From positions 48,782 to 112,781 of the forward strand of contig JAXGGA010002886.1 in NCBI GenBank assembly GCA_038373865.1: a stretch of 64,000 nt of DNA. Reading direction: 5' to 3'. A model generated the notes under the pieces. That model searched no databases. It was not told the origin of the DNA and was given only the letters and a program-made list of their open reading frames with translations. Positions 54,817-64,000 of the stretch are shown here, piece after piece (position 1 is the stretch's first letter; each line of letters starts with the position of its first letter). The translations under genes and the position numbers were made by a program. Source of the stretch: Uloborus plumipes (lineage: Eukaryota > Arthropoda > Arachnida > Araneae > Uloboridae).

Positions 54817-55678
54817 CAGTGGTCGGAAGTAGCGAGCTACAAGTAGCGAAACTACTGTAGTAGCTACACTTTTTAGTAGTTTGTAGTGTAGCGCACTACT
54901 TTTTTAAATAAGTAGAATAGTGAGTAGCGCGATACAAACAAATAGTAGTTTGTAGCGATTTCTGGAAACTACTTTTAAATTAAAAAATAAATAAATAAAT
55001 GAAAAAATTTAAAGAAAAAAAGAGAGAGAACGAAGAAAAAAAACAATGTTTAATTGACTCTGACTGGTACAAATCTTGCACGAGTACAGCAGCGGATGCA
55101 ATGAGAAATAAGATCCGTAAAAATGTGAGCTGGTTTTAGATACATCATTTTGACGAAATACATTCTACCTGTTCGATGTCATTGCTTCATTTAGCATCAT
55201 AATTTTTATATTAATTCAAATAATTTTCATGTTCCTAAATATTCCCTGGCAAGAAATTTAAAGAAAAAAAATGAAGGTTGAATTCTTTCTATCTTTCAAA
55301 TTTGAATCCTTTCTTGTGGCGAACATTCGTAAAAATTGTAAAAAAGATCTAAAAAGGACAAATTTTAGCAAAAAAAAATTAACGAAAAGAAAAGGTAACA
55401 AATAAATTCAAAGACAATTCCTATTTCTATTCCATATTTGAATGAGGTAATTTTTTAATCTAAACCACTTTTCGAATTTTTTCGGTCGATCCTCAAACGG
55501 TGTATTCTTATTATTTATTTATTTTTCATAAAGTAGCGAAGTAGCAACTACATTTCAAAAGTAGTGTAGCTCGCTACATTTAAAAAAAAAGTAGTTGTAG
55601 CTGTAGTTAACTACATTTATAAGAAAGTAGTTGTAGTTGTAGTTCGCTACAAAAGAAATGTAGTTTTTCCAACCACTG
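54817..55678. mobile_element. hAT-like non-autonomous element with AGTAGC-rich ends
   Basis: The left end CAGTGGTCGGAAGTAGCGAG and the right end TTTTTCCAACCACTG are inverted repeats. GTTCTGAC (54809-54816) and GTTCTAAC (55679-55686) form an 8-bp target duplication with one mismatch, as expected for hAT. Both ends are packed with GTAGC/GCTAC words, typical of arthropod hAT derivatives. The middle is AT-rich and has no transposase. Confidence 0.85.
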
Positions 55679-55689
55679 GTTCTAACAGT

Positions 55690-56987
55690 ATATTCTGCCG
55701 TCACGTAATTTTAGTTAGTCGCACCGCTAATCGTGATCTTTTCTTAGCTCTTTAAATTTACAGTTCATCACAAAAAATGGCGCTTCATTACAGAAAGGTT
55801 CCCAACCCCTGCCATAGTCTAAGGACTCCCTCCACCCTGCTCTGCTTCGAAAAACAGACAACTTTAGAAGTCAAAGATATGAAAATTCATCGATTCATTC
55901 GATAGCTTCTCCATTCATTTGTTTTCATTTCCATTGCTTCCCACCCACGCACATTTACCGAAACAAACCAATGCCCGAGCGCCGAATGCCAACCTCTTCC
56001 CTTAAATTTGAAACTTCTTTTGTCCGACCGCCTACCGCTCTTGCTCACAACTCACTATTCTTTTGAGAAAAGGACAAAAAATAATAATAATGCCATTGTT
56101 TATGAGATTTTCAACGTTTTATTTTTAGCTCGAGCTTCATTCAATTTCTGTCCTAATACGCGTGCTGAGAGTTTCCAAATATTTTTCAATTTTGTCGGAA
56201 ACTTTTTTGTTTTGTACTTTTGTAGATTCGTCGAATGCTCTGACTGGTGATGTGTAACTTCATTAAAGCGGGAAATATGTCACCATTTCTTGCTTCTGCC
56301 GCGTTGGCGGTAAGTAGCTGGGAATAAGACCCTGGAAGTTTCCTTTCACATTTTATTAGATCTCTAGAGATGAAGAATCATATAAGTGCTTCGCCTGTTT
56401 CTTCAATTTTCTGATTGACCGTCTATTTATAAATATATCTACGTTATCATCAAAGTGCATAATTCAGTTATTTCCTAGAATAACTAGGTATTGCGTGAAA
56501 TAACTAGGCAAGTCAGGTTACGTATATAGTAATGAAAAAATCAGTTTCCCTAGTTATTCTATAAAATAAGTAGTTATTCGATGAAATAACTACTGATAGA
56601 CTAATAAATAAAAAAAAACAAACGTTATTTGATAAATAATTGATCATAAATAACTATACTCGGTCACTTTAAAATAGGCGTATCAAGTTTAGAAATTTGC
56701 GTCATCTCCATGGGAACCGTACGAAAGAAAACATCTCCACTCTTTTTTTTTTTTATGCGCTGCTGTAGAGGCATTTCATTTATTTTATGTTTATCGAATT
56801 AGGTGTACGCTTTTACTTATATCCTCATTGTCTCAGTTATTTCTCCACGTTTTCTAACAAATCTAGCCCTACATAAATACAGCAAAAATTTCTAAGAAAA
56901 TGTCGTGCTTAATGAACGTTAAATTTTCAATCGAAAAAAAGTTTGGGCACAAAGCAATTTCAACCGTTTGCATTTAACCATTGTTGC
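55690..56987. other. No recognisable gene; inverted TAGTTATT words at 56470-56640
   Basis: The stretch at 55800-56250 is slightly GC-richer but without a convincing exon. Around 56470-56640, CTAGTTATTCTA and its complement AGAATAACTAG recur, suggesting a small decayed palindromic repeat. Confidence 0.35.
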
Positions 56988-57811
56988 AAAAGAGTCATTC
57001 CATTTTAAATCAACAAATTTTCAAAAAAGTTGTTGCATCACCATTTTTGATTTTGATGAAAATTTGCATGTGTATTCCTTTTACTTCCCAGAGCTCAAAA
57101 TAGTGTTCATTTTATTTTTAAAAAATTTACCCTTTGATATATAGGTCATTTTATATGTTGGCAACAGCGAAAATTGGGCGTGCTTTGTCTTATGAACTAT
57201 AACTTTTTTTCTATCAAAGATTTTGAGCTCAAATATAGCTCATTGGAAAGCTAAGAAAAAGATCTTTTTATAAATGCTATCAATAAATTTCAGATTTTAA
57301 AAAAATATTTATTTTTTCAAGGTCAAAGTTTACGACGAAAATGACATTTTTTACTACATTCGAACATTAAAAAACCCATGAAGGGTTCAAAGTAACAAGC
57401 CCATTTCTTCCTCATATATTCATAGTCATGGTTACTTACTGTATAGAAAAATTGGCTTGTTACTCCACCCCCTTTATGAGATATGCCCCCCCAAAGTTGT
57501 AAATTTTTTTAAAAATCCAGTTTTCAACGCTAAAAAAATGCATGTGGGGGGCAAAATAAAAATTTTTTTATTTGTGGTATTTTAAGTACTTTTTACTAGC
57601 TTTCTAATAAAACAAAAGTTGATTTGTTATTCAAAGGTATTTGGCAGATATAAGAGACTGAACTTTCAAAAAATTGCACAAAAACAACACGATTATTTTC
57701 ATTTTTTTGAATCTTTTTTTTTTATTCAAATGTAATTATATACCTTATTCTTTGCCTTAAATGCTAAAAAAAAGACTAAGAAGAGTAATGAATAAACATA
57801 GTGAATAAGTT

Positions 57812-57976
57812 ATGGATAACCCTAAATGCTCCATAGGAGTTTTTGAGAATGATGATTGTAATATTTTAAGTTACAGTAGGCAGTCTACTGTAAATAGTAT
57901 TTCTGAGTACAGTGATGATGATAAAACTTTATTGCACCTGAAAACTGGGTGTAAAACTATTGAAACTGTTTGTACC
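57812..57976 (+). pseudogene. Transposon protein fragment in left arm of element D
   Basis: The frame MDNPKCSIGVFENDDCNILS ... GCKTIETVCTY is repeated on the opposite strand in the right arm. Beyond VCTY the left copy runs into the loop and ends. An acidic, serine-rich stretch (SISEYSDDDKTLL) precedes a GCKTIETVC-x-Y segment, which resembles the Cys/His start of arthropod transposon proteins. Function unknown. Confidence 0.5.
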
Positions 57977-58029
57977 TACCAGCAAGAAGTTCCATAAAGG
58001 TGGCAAAACTTGGCAAGAATTTTTTTTGC

Positions 58030-58200
58030 ATGGTAGGTACAAACAGTTTCAATAGTTTTACACCCAGTTCTCAGGTGCAATAAAGTTTTATCATCATCAC
58101 TGTACTCAGAAATACTATTTACAGTAGACTGCCTACTGCAACTTAAAATATTACAATCATCATTCTCAAAAACTCCTATGGAGCATTTAGGATTATCCAT
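58030..58200 (-). pseudogene. Transposon protein fragment in right arm of element D
   Basis: Mirror copy of the frame at 57812-57976, differing at two residues in the shared part (Tyr/Cys and Lys/Arg). It starts at the Met at 58200. In the loop direction it continues as YHAKKILAKFCHLYGTSCW to 57976, which looks like the genuine continuation (C-x-Y-H ... FC ... SCW). Conservation of the frame in both arms suggests it derives from the autonomous element's gene. Confidence 0.5.
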
Positions 58201-58976
58201 AACTTATTCATAGTTTACATGTAGAAAGACAAATTAAAGTTCATGTTTATGGATTCTAAAGAATTTCTTCGTTTACCTTTAACAAAACATTCTGGGAATA
58301 TGAATGAACTTGAAATGAAAAGAAATCACAACAGCTTCACAAGATTTTACAGCAGAAACACTAGCTCAACAACCTACTTCTTTCAGAATTTGAAAGACAA
58401 CTAAGATACACATGTGAATGCAAGTCATAACAAGGATGACCACATGGTATGAACAAACCTGGACAAGTTGAGAAATGCTCAGTCCTGTTGTAGGTAGCAA
58501 TCAGATGTTTAAAAATCAGACAAGTTTAGTGGTATTCTATATTCCCAGGTGGTAAAAATATTAAATTATCTTATTAAACTTTAAATATGTTTCTTCATTG
58601 CTCTTCTTAGTCTTTTTTTAGCATTTAAGGCAAAGAATGAGGTATATAATTACATTTAAATAAAAAAAAAGATTTAAAAAAATGAAAATAATCGTGTTGT
58701 TTTTGTGCAATTTTTCGAAAGTTCAGTCCCTTATATCTGCCAAACGCCTTTGAATAACAAAGCAACTTTTATTTTACTAGAAAGCTGGTAAAAAGTACTT
58801 AAAAGACCACAAATAAAAAAAAAATTTATCTTGCCCCCCACATGCATTTTTTAGCGTTGAATATTGGATTTTTTAAAAAATTTACAACTTTGGGGGGGGG
58901 GGGCATATCTCATAAAGGGGGTGGAGTAACAAGCCAATTTTTTTTATACAGTAAGTAACCATGACTATGAATATAT

Positions 58977-59722
58977 GGGCTGCGTTCAGAGTATTCGCCC
59001 GGGCGTTTAAGCCGTGACGTCATAAATAGCTGCCCGAGCAGAGCCCGGGAAGTTGTGGTCTGGACAGCACTTGTGCCTTTCGAGAAGAAACAAAATGGCG
59101 GACACAACAGCAGAAAGTTATACGCGGCGGTCAATGCAGGAACAATCCTGCATTCGCTCCTATATTTCGGCCCAAAATGATACCATTCTTAACCTTGGCG
59201 GCAATTATTGTTCATCTACCGTCATGGTTCAGCGTGGGATCGAAATGACTTATCGAATTTAATGAGAAATACGTTATTTCAAGTGAAGGAATTTACGATG
59301 AAATAGGCCTAACAGTAAGTAAAGAATTTCATCGATCTCGCTTATCTGACAGGATTGTTCCAGCAATGACCGATTCTCAAGGAAATATATCCTTTCAGAT
59401 TCATCACAGCAGATAGCGTGCTTATTTTTGACCCCATTGTGTGTGTATTTTCAAGATTTTGTTTTAGTCACTCTTCGTAAATCCTAGCAGACGAAAGTGC
59501 AATAAATTTCAGCCAATGAGCATCTTCCTTCGCTAAGCGCCCAAACACGTGACTTATCTGCCCAGCTAAATTTCCTGGGCTGCTTGTGCTTGAGCCCGGG
59601 AAGCTCGGGCGTCTACTCTGGACAGCATTTGGGAAGTTCGGGCGTTCCAAATGGCAGCTCTGAACGCTTTGGCAAGAACCCGGGCTTCCCGGGAAGCTCG
59701 GACGCGTACTCTGAACGCGCCC
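58977..59722. mobile_element. Nested element with GGGCTGCGTTCAGAGTA ends, AT target
   Basis: The ends GGGCTGCGTTCAGAGTATTC and GTACTCTGAACGCGCCC are inverted repeats. The undisturbed left arm of element D gives the pre-insertion sequence, so the insertion point can be placed exactly, with AT duplicated (58975-58976 and 59723-59724). CCCGGGC and AGCCCGGGAAGCTCGG words recur near both ends. GGGCTGCGTTC-like ends with a 2-bp AT target recall the ISL2EU group of PIF/Harbinger elements; this is tentative. The 69-codon frame at 59053 is not recognised. Confidence 0.75.
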
Positions 59723-60141
59723 ATGATGAAGAAATGGGCTTGTTACTTTGAACCCTTCATGGGTTTTTTAATGTTCGAAAGTAGTAAAAAATGTCATTTT
59801 CGTCGTAAACTTTGACCTTGAAAAAATAAATATTTTTTTTTAATCTGAAATTTATTAATAGCATATATAAAAAGATCTTTTTCTTAGATTTCCAATGAGC
59901 TATATTTGAGCTCCAAATCTTTAATAGAAAAAAAGTTATAGTTCATAAGACAAAGCATCAAAACGCTCGATTTTCGCTGTTGCCAACATATAAAATGGCC
60001 TATATATCAAAGGGTAAATTTTTTAAAAGTAAAATGAACACTATTTTAAGCTCTGGGAAGTAAAAGGAATACACATGCAAATTTTCATCAAAAATGGTGA
60101 TGCGCACCCCATTTGTTGATTTAAAATGGAATGTCCCAAAA

Positions 60142-60512
60142 GTTAAGAGGGAGAAAAGTCCATAGCGCCATAACTACGACAGCCATCAGGGAAAAGTTCG
60201 AGAGAGTTGGAAATTAATTCAACTTTGAGCCGTCGGCTCTCGTTACAGAGTACAAAACCTCCAGAAAACTATATTTTATCCGCATTTATTGCACATGATT
60301 CATTGCATACTAGCTGACTCCAACGAAAAATTCACGTTTGACAACAGAACTTCAAAAAAAAAAAACGGTAGTTTTGCGAGAAAAGGGCAATGTGAATTAT
60401 TATTTTTCGCCGATTTAAAAGAAAATGAAATGCTACCTTACTTTCGTAGTTTTAGGGAGTATTAAGGAAACAACAGTGACAAAAAAAGCACCTAAAAGAA
60501 ATATTATTCATA
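60142..60512. other. No recognisable feature
   Basis: Spacer between two mobile elements. Nothing recognised. Confidence 0.4.
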
Positions 60513-60519
60513 CTAAAAT

Positions 60520-60822
60520 CAACGCCCCCTAAATACTAGATGCCTACTACAGTTGCTTCGCTACGGGAGAAATTGGTTCCACTTTGAGAGCCACCTAGCG
60601 GCAATCCGATGATGCCTTTGTTATGGTAATAAATCCGAACAATATTCGAATTAAATTTTTTGATTAGCTAATTTTTGAATTTAAATTTAGAAATCAACCA
60701 ATCGTTAATTTCTCTTGTCTCGAAGAACTCCGATAGATGGCAGTACGTCGTGAACCAAGGACGAAATTTTGCTCTATCCTAGAAACCAGAAAGCAGTAGG
60801 CATTAATATTTAGGAGGCGTTG
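60520..60822. mobile_element. hAT-like MITE
   Basis: Inverted ends CAACGCCCCCTAAATACTAG and TATTTAGGAGGCGTTG, with GCCTACT just inside both. CTAAAAT flanks both sides (60513-60519 and 60823-60829), a 7-of-8-bp target duplication. CAACG starts fit hAT. The 303-bp body has no coding capacity. Confidence 0.8.
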
Positions 60823-61139
60823 CTAAAATAAACGTTTTCTTTTCCGGTTTTAATGCGATTGTACATCCATTGTTTCAACTCCTACACTGAGTTCATATTT
60901 TTATTTTGGGAAATTTGGATCAATATTAACCGGTGAAAAAAAGTCAATCGAAAATGACGATACCCATAGCTGGATCTAACTTGGTATCTTCGCGCTTCTA
61001 GTCCAACGTTCTATCTAGTCCGTGAAGTTAGTGCAAAAATATTTCACTTCCGGATACCAGCCTGAAATTTTATGTGGGGCTTATATTCACATAGGAGGAC
61101 AAAAAAACGCACACATGATCGGAGGTCAAGGTCATTCTG

Positions 61140-61153
61140 TGATGACGTCATCA
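61140..61153. other. TGATGACGTCATCA palindrome, copy 1
   Basis: Perfect 14-base palindrome with a CRE-type TGACGTCA core, preceded by AGGTCAAGG. The same arrangement recurs at 62253-62266 in the same orientation. Confidence 0.8.
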
Positions 61154-61563
61154 AAATGGCCGCTTTTAAAGGTAAAAGGGTCATTTTCATTTTTCGGTGC
61201 CATTTGCTGTCCGCCAAAAAAATATTTTTTAAAAAAATTTTGAGTAACTTAAAATAAATTTACTTTTTGGTTTGTTTATTAGCAGACAATTTCCAGTACA
61301 GCCATTATAATTTTTAATAATATTTTTTGTTAAGAAAATGGGTTTTTTAGGAATGAGTTGAAGAGGAACGAAAAATACAGCTGTCCAAAAAATAAAGACT
61401 GAAGTTGAACAACAAGAATTTGAATTTAGTAGTCAAATTTTCCACTCTGCCATATTTTGCAATCATGCTTCATACTTTAAATTACATTTTAATAAAGTTA
61501 ATTTGAATAAAAGTGAAAATTTTAATTTTTTAGCTAATATCAAAGAGTTGTCCAGAAATTAAT

Positions 61564-61950
61564 GTCATGTCTGTTACCATACACATTTTTACAATTTTTA
61601 AACCTTGTGCATTGAATTCTGGAATGACAACACTTCTATAGTACTGAAGCACATGGAAACAAGAAATAGCAACAGTCATTTTGAATGTTCAGTTTTCTTT
61701 AAAGGAAGCAGAAGTCTTTTATTTGTTTGTATATTTTTATTATGTCATGTCTGTTACCTTAATTACTTGCATAAAATATTTTTTTAATTAATTATTTCAG
61801 CTAGATAATTTAGTTTAGTGGGATTGTACTCTAAATCAAGTAGAATTTTTAATAATTTTGTAGAATTTTTTGCCCCATAATTTTTTTTTTCTTAAAATGT
61901 CATGTCTGTTACTTGTCATGTCTGTTACCATATTTAGTAACAGACATGAC
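61564..61950. repeat. Cluster of GTCATGTCTGTTACC words
   Basis: Copies at 61564, 61744, 61899 and 61915, plus the complement GTAACAGACATGAC at 61937. The last two form an inverted pair that could fold into a hairpin. Confidence 0.85.
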
Positions 61951-62252
61951 AAATCAGACATGAAAATTTTTTCAAGAGAAACTATACGAAAATTATTAAA
62001 ATAGTGTAATATAAGTATGTTTGATTAATTATTTTCCAGAATTATACTTGATCCATAGATTTTTTTTTTTTACACATTTCAAATTTTCAAATGACACCCA
62101 ATTTTGAAAATGACCCAAATACGTTCGTTTAACTGCTTAAAACTCCATCATAGATTCAAATATTGCAAAACTCAAATGTATCATCTGAAAGCTCCTTAAA
62201 AGAGCTATTTAAAAAGATTTAATTTTTCTTTCTAAGGTCAAGGGCCCACCTG

Positions 62253-62266
62253 TGATGACGTCATCA
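62253..62266. other. TGATGACGTCATCA palindrome, copy 2
   Basis: Second copy of the palindrome, again preceded by AGGTCAAGG and CTG, at the breakpoint of the Tc1 fragment. Confidence 0.8.
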
Positions 62267-62955
62267 AAATCCACTCCGACCTCCAGTGAGCTCTGTCGTG
62301 GCACCACTGCCGTCGGAAAAGGTAATGGTTTGCAGTCAATGGAATACCGGCTACAGGCTGCCTGGCTCGGAGCTGTCCTTGAAGTAAACAGTTTCTTACC
62401 GTTCCTTGGGTCACGACGGTACCAACTGCAGCTCGAATGTCAGCCGCAGATGCAGTACGATGCGCCACAGCCGTACGCAAGATTCGGCGATCTTCATTCT
62501 CAGTCGTGCCACGTGGCAGTTCGGAACTCGATCTTCTTGAGGTAGTACCATCCCTTGCCCATAGCTTCCAATAATCATGCATGGTGGAAATATTCCCACC
62601 CAAGTCTTTCTGCAATATCGCGAAATGAAAATCCACCTTCTCGTAGCCAAATTGTACGACCTCGTTTAAACTCGGTAAGCTGTTGATAACGGCTTCTTCG
62701 TTTTTTTAAAGGTATTCCTGACTAACATGAATGCAATTCGTCAAATTTCACGGAAAAATAATACACACGAGCTTTACAACACGCTTTTAAAACAAGCCTT
62801 ATTTGCATGTTCTGAGTGACGCCAGCTGCGCCACAATTATGCGCGGAACAAGAAATTTCAATCGATGTCATCTTTCAGTTGTATAAACAAGCCTACCGAA
62901 TTTCGTTTATCTAACACAAGTCTTTCTTGGTGTTGGGATTTTTTTTTCCGCCAGT
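62262..62955 (-). pseudogene. Tc1-type transposon, 5' half only
   Basis: The right end CCGCCAGTG, then TA, gives the Tc1-like terminal repeat CACTGGCGGAAAAAAAAATC on the minus strand. Downstream, the minus frame encodes LWARDGTTSRRSSSELPRGT and TAVAHRTASAADIRAAVGT, then VRNCLLQGQLRARQPV and RRQWCHDRAHWRSEW. This is the paired helix-turn-helix DNA-binding half of a Tc1 transposase, with the GRPR-type linker altered to SELPRG. It breaks off within the HWRSEW block, just before the first catalytic Asp would be expected, exactly at the TGATGACGTCATCA palindrome. The catalytic half is absent. Confidence 0.8.
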
Positions 62956-63056
62956 GTATGTACATAAGCTCTGTACCAAATTTCACACTGGTATCCGGAA
63001 GTGAAATATTTCGGCTGTTTTTGTCGCTAACTCCACAGACTAATCCAACCACGCCA

Positions 63057-63440
63057 CTTCAAAATCTTGGCTATTGAATTCTATTTCGAAGGTCAATTCG
63101 ATGAAAAGTGAAACCAATAAGCAAAAATGTCATATTGAAGTTATGCTGCTGTATTATATATCATCGTAAAGCTTGAAAAGTGCACTTTTAGAATATCGCA
63201 TTGGTTTTTTACTAAAAGTTAAATAAATTTTGTTTTTTCTCTTAGAAGTACAACATGCAGGTCTTCATTACAATCAGAAAAAAAAACTCATTTTTAAATG
63301 TATGTTTCTAATAGCAAAATAAAAGTAAAAAAATAGTTGCAGCATAGTTTTAAGTGTTAACATGGTATTATAATACCATGAATTGGTTTTTTTTTTCACT
63401 AAATAAAATTATGTAATTTTAAAATTAAAAAAAAAAGTTT
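63057..63440. other. No recognisable feature
   Basis: AT-rich spacer before a set of CGTAAC words. Confidence 0.4.
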
Positions 63441-63446
63441 AATGTT

Positions 63447-63655
63447 GTGTCCGTAACAAAAATTGCGCAAAAGTTATTATGCGTCCTAAAAATTCAAAAT
63501 TAAATTCCATTAGGATCCTTTTAGTAATTCATTAGAGTAATTGCCCTCCATAGTAGAAAACATGAAAACTTCTTTAGTTTTAAAAAAAATGGCGTTGCAG
63601 ATGTAACATTTTTTGTTACGGACGTAACAAAAAGCACCACGTCACGTCCGTAACA
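63447..63655. repeat. Cluster of GTCCGTAAC words
   Basis: GTGTCCGTAACA (63447), the palindromic GTTACGGACGTAAC (63615-63628) and GTCACGTCCGTAAC (63641-63654) lie close together. They resemble the words in the elements at 2290, 13742, 32347 and 61564. Element boundaries were not found. Confidence 0.6.
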
Positions 63656-63661
63656 CAAGTA

Positions 63662-63999
63662 CCGTAAAGTCGGGTTACTTGGACCCTAAGGGGTTATTTG
63701 AGCCCATTACAGTAAAATGATAAAATCTAGGTTTGGTACTTATTAGTTGAAGACTTGCACGTAGTTCCTCGTTTCTCCTCTAGGTCCCAAGTAGCACACT
63801 TCGTTTTTTAAAGGTTGTAAAATGGTTATTAACGTTGTAACAACCGATTAAGAACGTTTATAAAACGTTTAAAGGTTATTTGTGCTACCTGGGGTAGAAG
63901 CACTCTGCAGTCTCTAATGCTAGTACCAAACCCAGATTTTATCATTTTACTGTGGGCTCAAGTAACCTCCTTGTGGGTCCAAGTAACCCGACTTTACGG
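63662..63999. mobile_element. MITE with CCGTAAAGTCGGGTTACTTG ends
   Basis: The left end CCGTAAAGTCGGGTTACTTG is mirrored by CAAGTAACCCGACTTTACGG at the right. The repeat continues inward for about 80 bp (GATAAAATCTAGGTTTGGTA; TACCAAACCCAGATTTTATC). TA precedes it (63660-63661) and T, the last base of the window, follows, fitting TA duplication. The interior has GGTTGT/ACAACC-type small inverted words. Non-coding. Confidence 0.85.
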
Positions 64000-64000
64000 T

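Larger units (their letters stand above)
56992..60137. mobile_element. Foldback element D (about 1-kb arms), 4-bp target duplication, Sola-like
   Basis: The left arm (56992 to about 57978) and right arm (about 58031-60137) are inverted copies around a roughly 50-bp loop. The ends are GAGTCATTCCATTTTAAATC and, inward from the right, GGGACATTCCATTTTAAATC. AAAA flanks both sides (56988-56991 and 60138-60141). The right arm is longer because it contains about 380 bp not present on the left (about 58215-58600) and a nested element (58977-59722). Each arm carries the same protein-coding fragment next to the loop (57812-57976 and 58030-58200). Confidence 0.8.
61006..63056. mobile_element. Large inverted-repeat region with nested Tc1 fragment
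   Basis: The arms 61006-61096 and about 62958-63056 are inverted copies (shared AAATATTTCACTTCCGGATA, GTTAGTG/GTTAGCG and GCTTATAT/GCTTATGT). The space between holds a cluster of GTCATGTCTGTTACC words, two TGATGACGTCATCA palindromes and the 5' half of a Tc1 element. Termini and target duplication were not resolved, so this may be a composite of several insertions. Confidence 0.5.

Noticed and set aside
61140..61153. TGACGTCA as a functional cAMP-response element
   Set aside because: It lies in repeat-derived DNA with no gene nearby; the motif alone is not evidence of regulation.

Overview
The window looks like non-coding, repeat-packed DNA from an animal nuclear genome, most likely an arthropod and plausibly a chelicerate such as a spider. 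That reading rests on the AT-rich background, the lack of long intact genes, the mixture of Tc1/mariner, pogo-like, hAT-like, Helitron-like, non-LTR and SINE remnants, and protein fragments resembling transposon-linked proteins common in arthropods. The species assignment is inference. I found one stretch that looks like part of an ordinary host gene: a short terminal exon on the minus strand at about 50686-50778, with a clean splice acceptor, a C-terminal cystine-knot pattern resembling norrin, and a poly(A) signal downstream. Layout, left to right. 0-5.3 kb: a decayed mariner-like transposase, an inverted-repeat element with a 4-bp target duplication, two small MITEs and a non-LTR RNase H remnant. 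5.3-9.7 kb: three head-to-tail Helitron-like units, each built from a 72-bp minisatellite and a 54-bp array of GC-rich hairpins and closed by the same hairpin-plus-CTAG end. 10-20 kb: one copy of a repeat family with 147-bp units, two more MITE copies, and a second 4-bp-duplication element carrying six copies of a 15-base word. 20.2-20.8 kb: a broken transposon-linked protein gene, followed by a 2896-base tract (21060-23955) with no G at all on the plus strand. 24-28.9 kb: a TA-flanked element that still encodes a PHD-type zinc finger, a pogo-like element with a nested mariner MITE, a non-LTR fragment and a decayed Tc1 transposon. 28.9-31.9 kb: a nearly perfect palindrome with 1.4-kb arms. 32-42.6 kb: further word-repeat elements, the fullest copy of the 147-bp family (with three-unit higher-order structure), a tandem duplication in which one copy is the empty site for a pogo-like element, and a hAT-like element containing a SINE. 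47.5-50.4 kb: a TA-inserted DNA transposon with terminal repeats made of tandem units, encoding two fragments of an arthropod transposon protein, sitting inside a minisatellite. 51-64 kb: an RNase H-bearing non-LTR remnant, two hAT-like elements, a 3.1-kb foldback with a second transposon in one arm, a further inverted-repeat region holding a partial Tc1 element, and a MITE at the window end. The most interesting pattern links several of these. At least four inverted-repeat elements start with GGG or GAG, share an ATTCC-like terminal core, and have 4-bp target duplications (ATCT, GAAT, CTAT, AAAA), as described for the Sola superfamily. Several of these and neighbouring elements carry internal copies of a short word of the general form GTnnCGTnCGTnAC, with a different private version in each element. 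All coordinates of repeat ends were read by eye; identities given as approximate should be confirmed by alignment.
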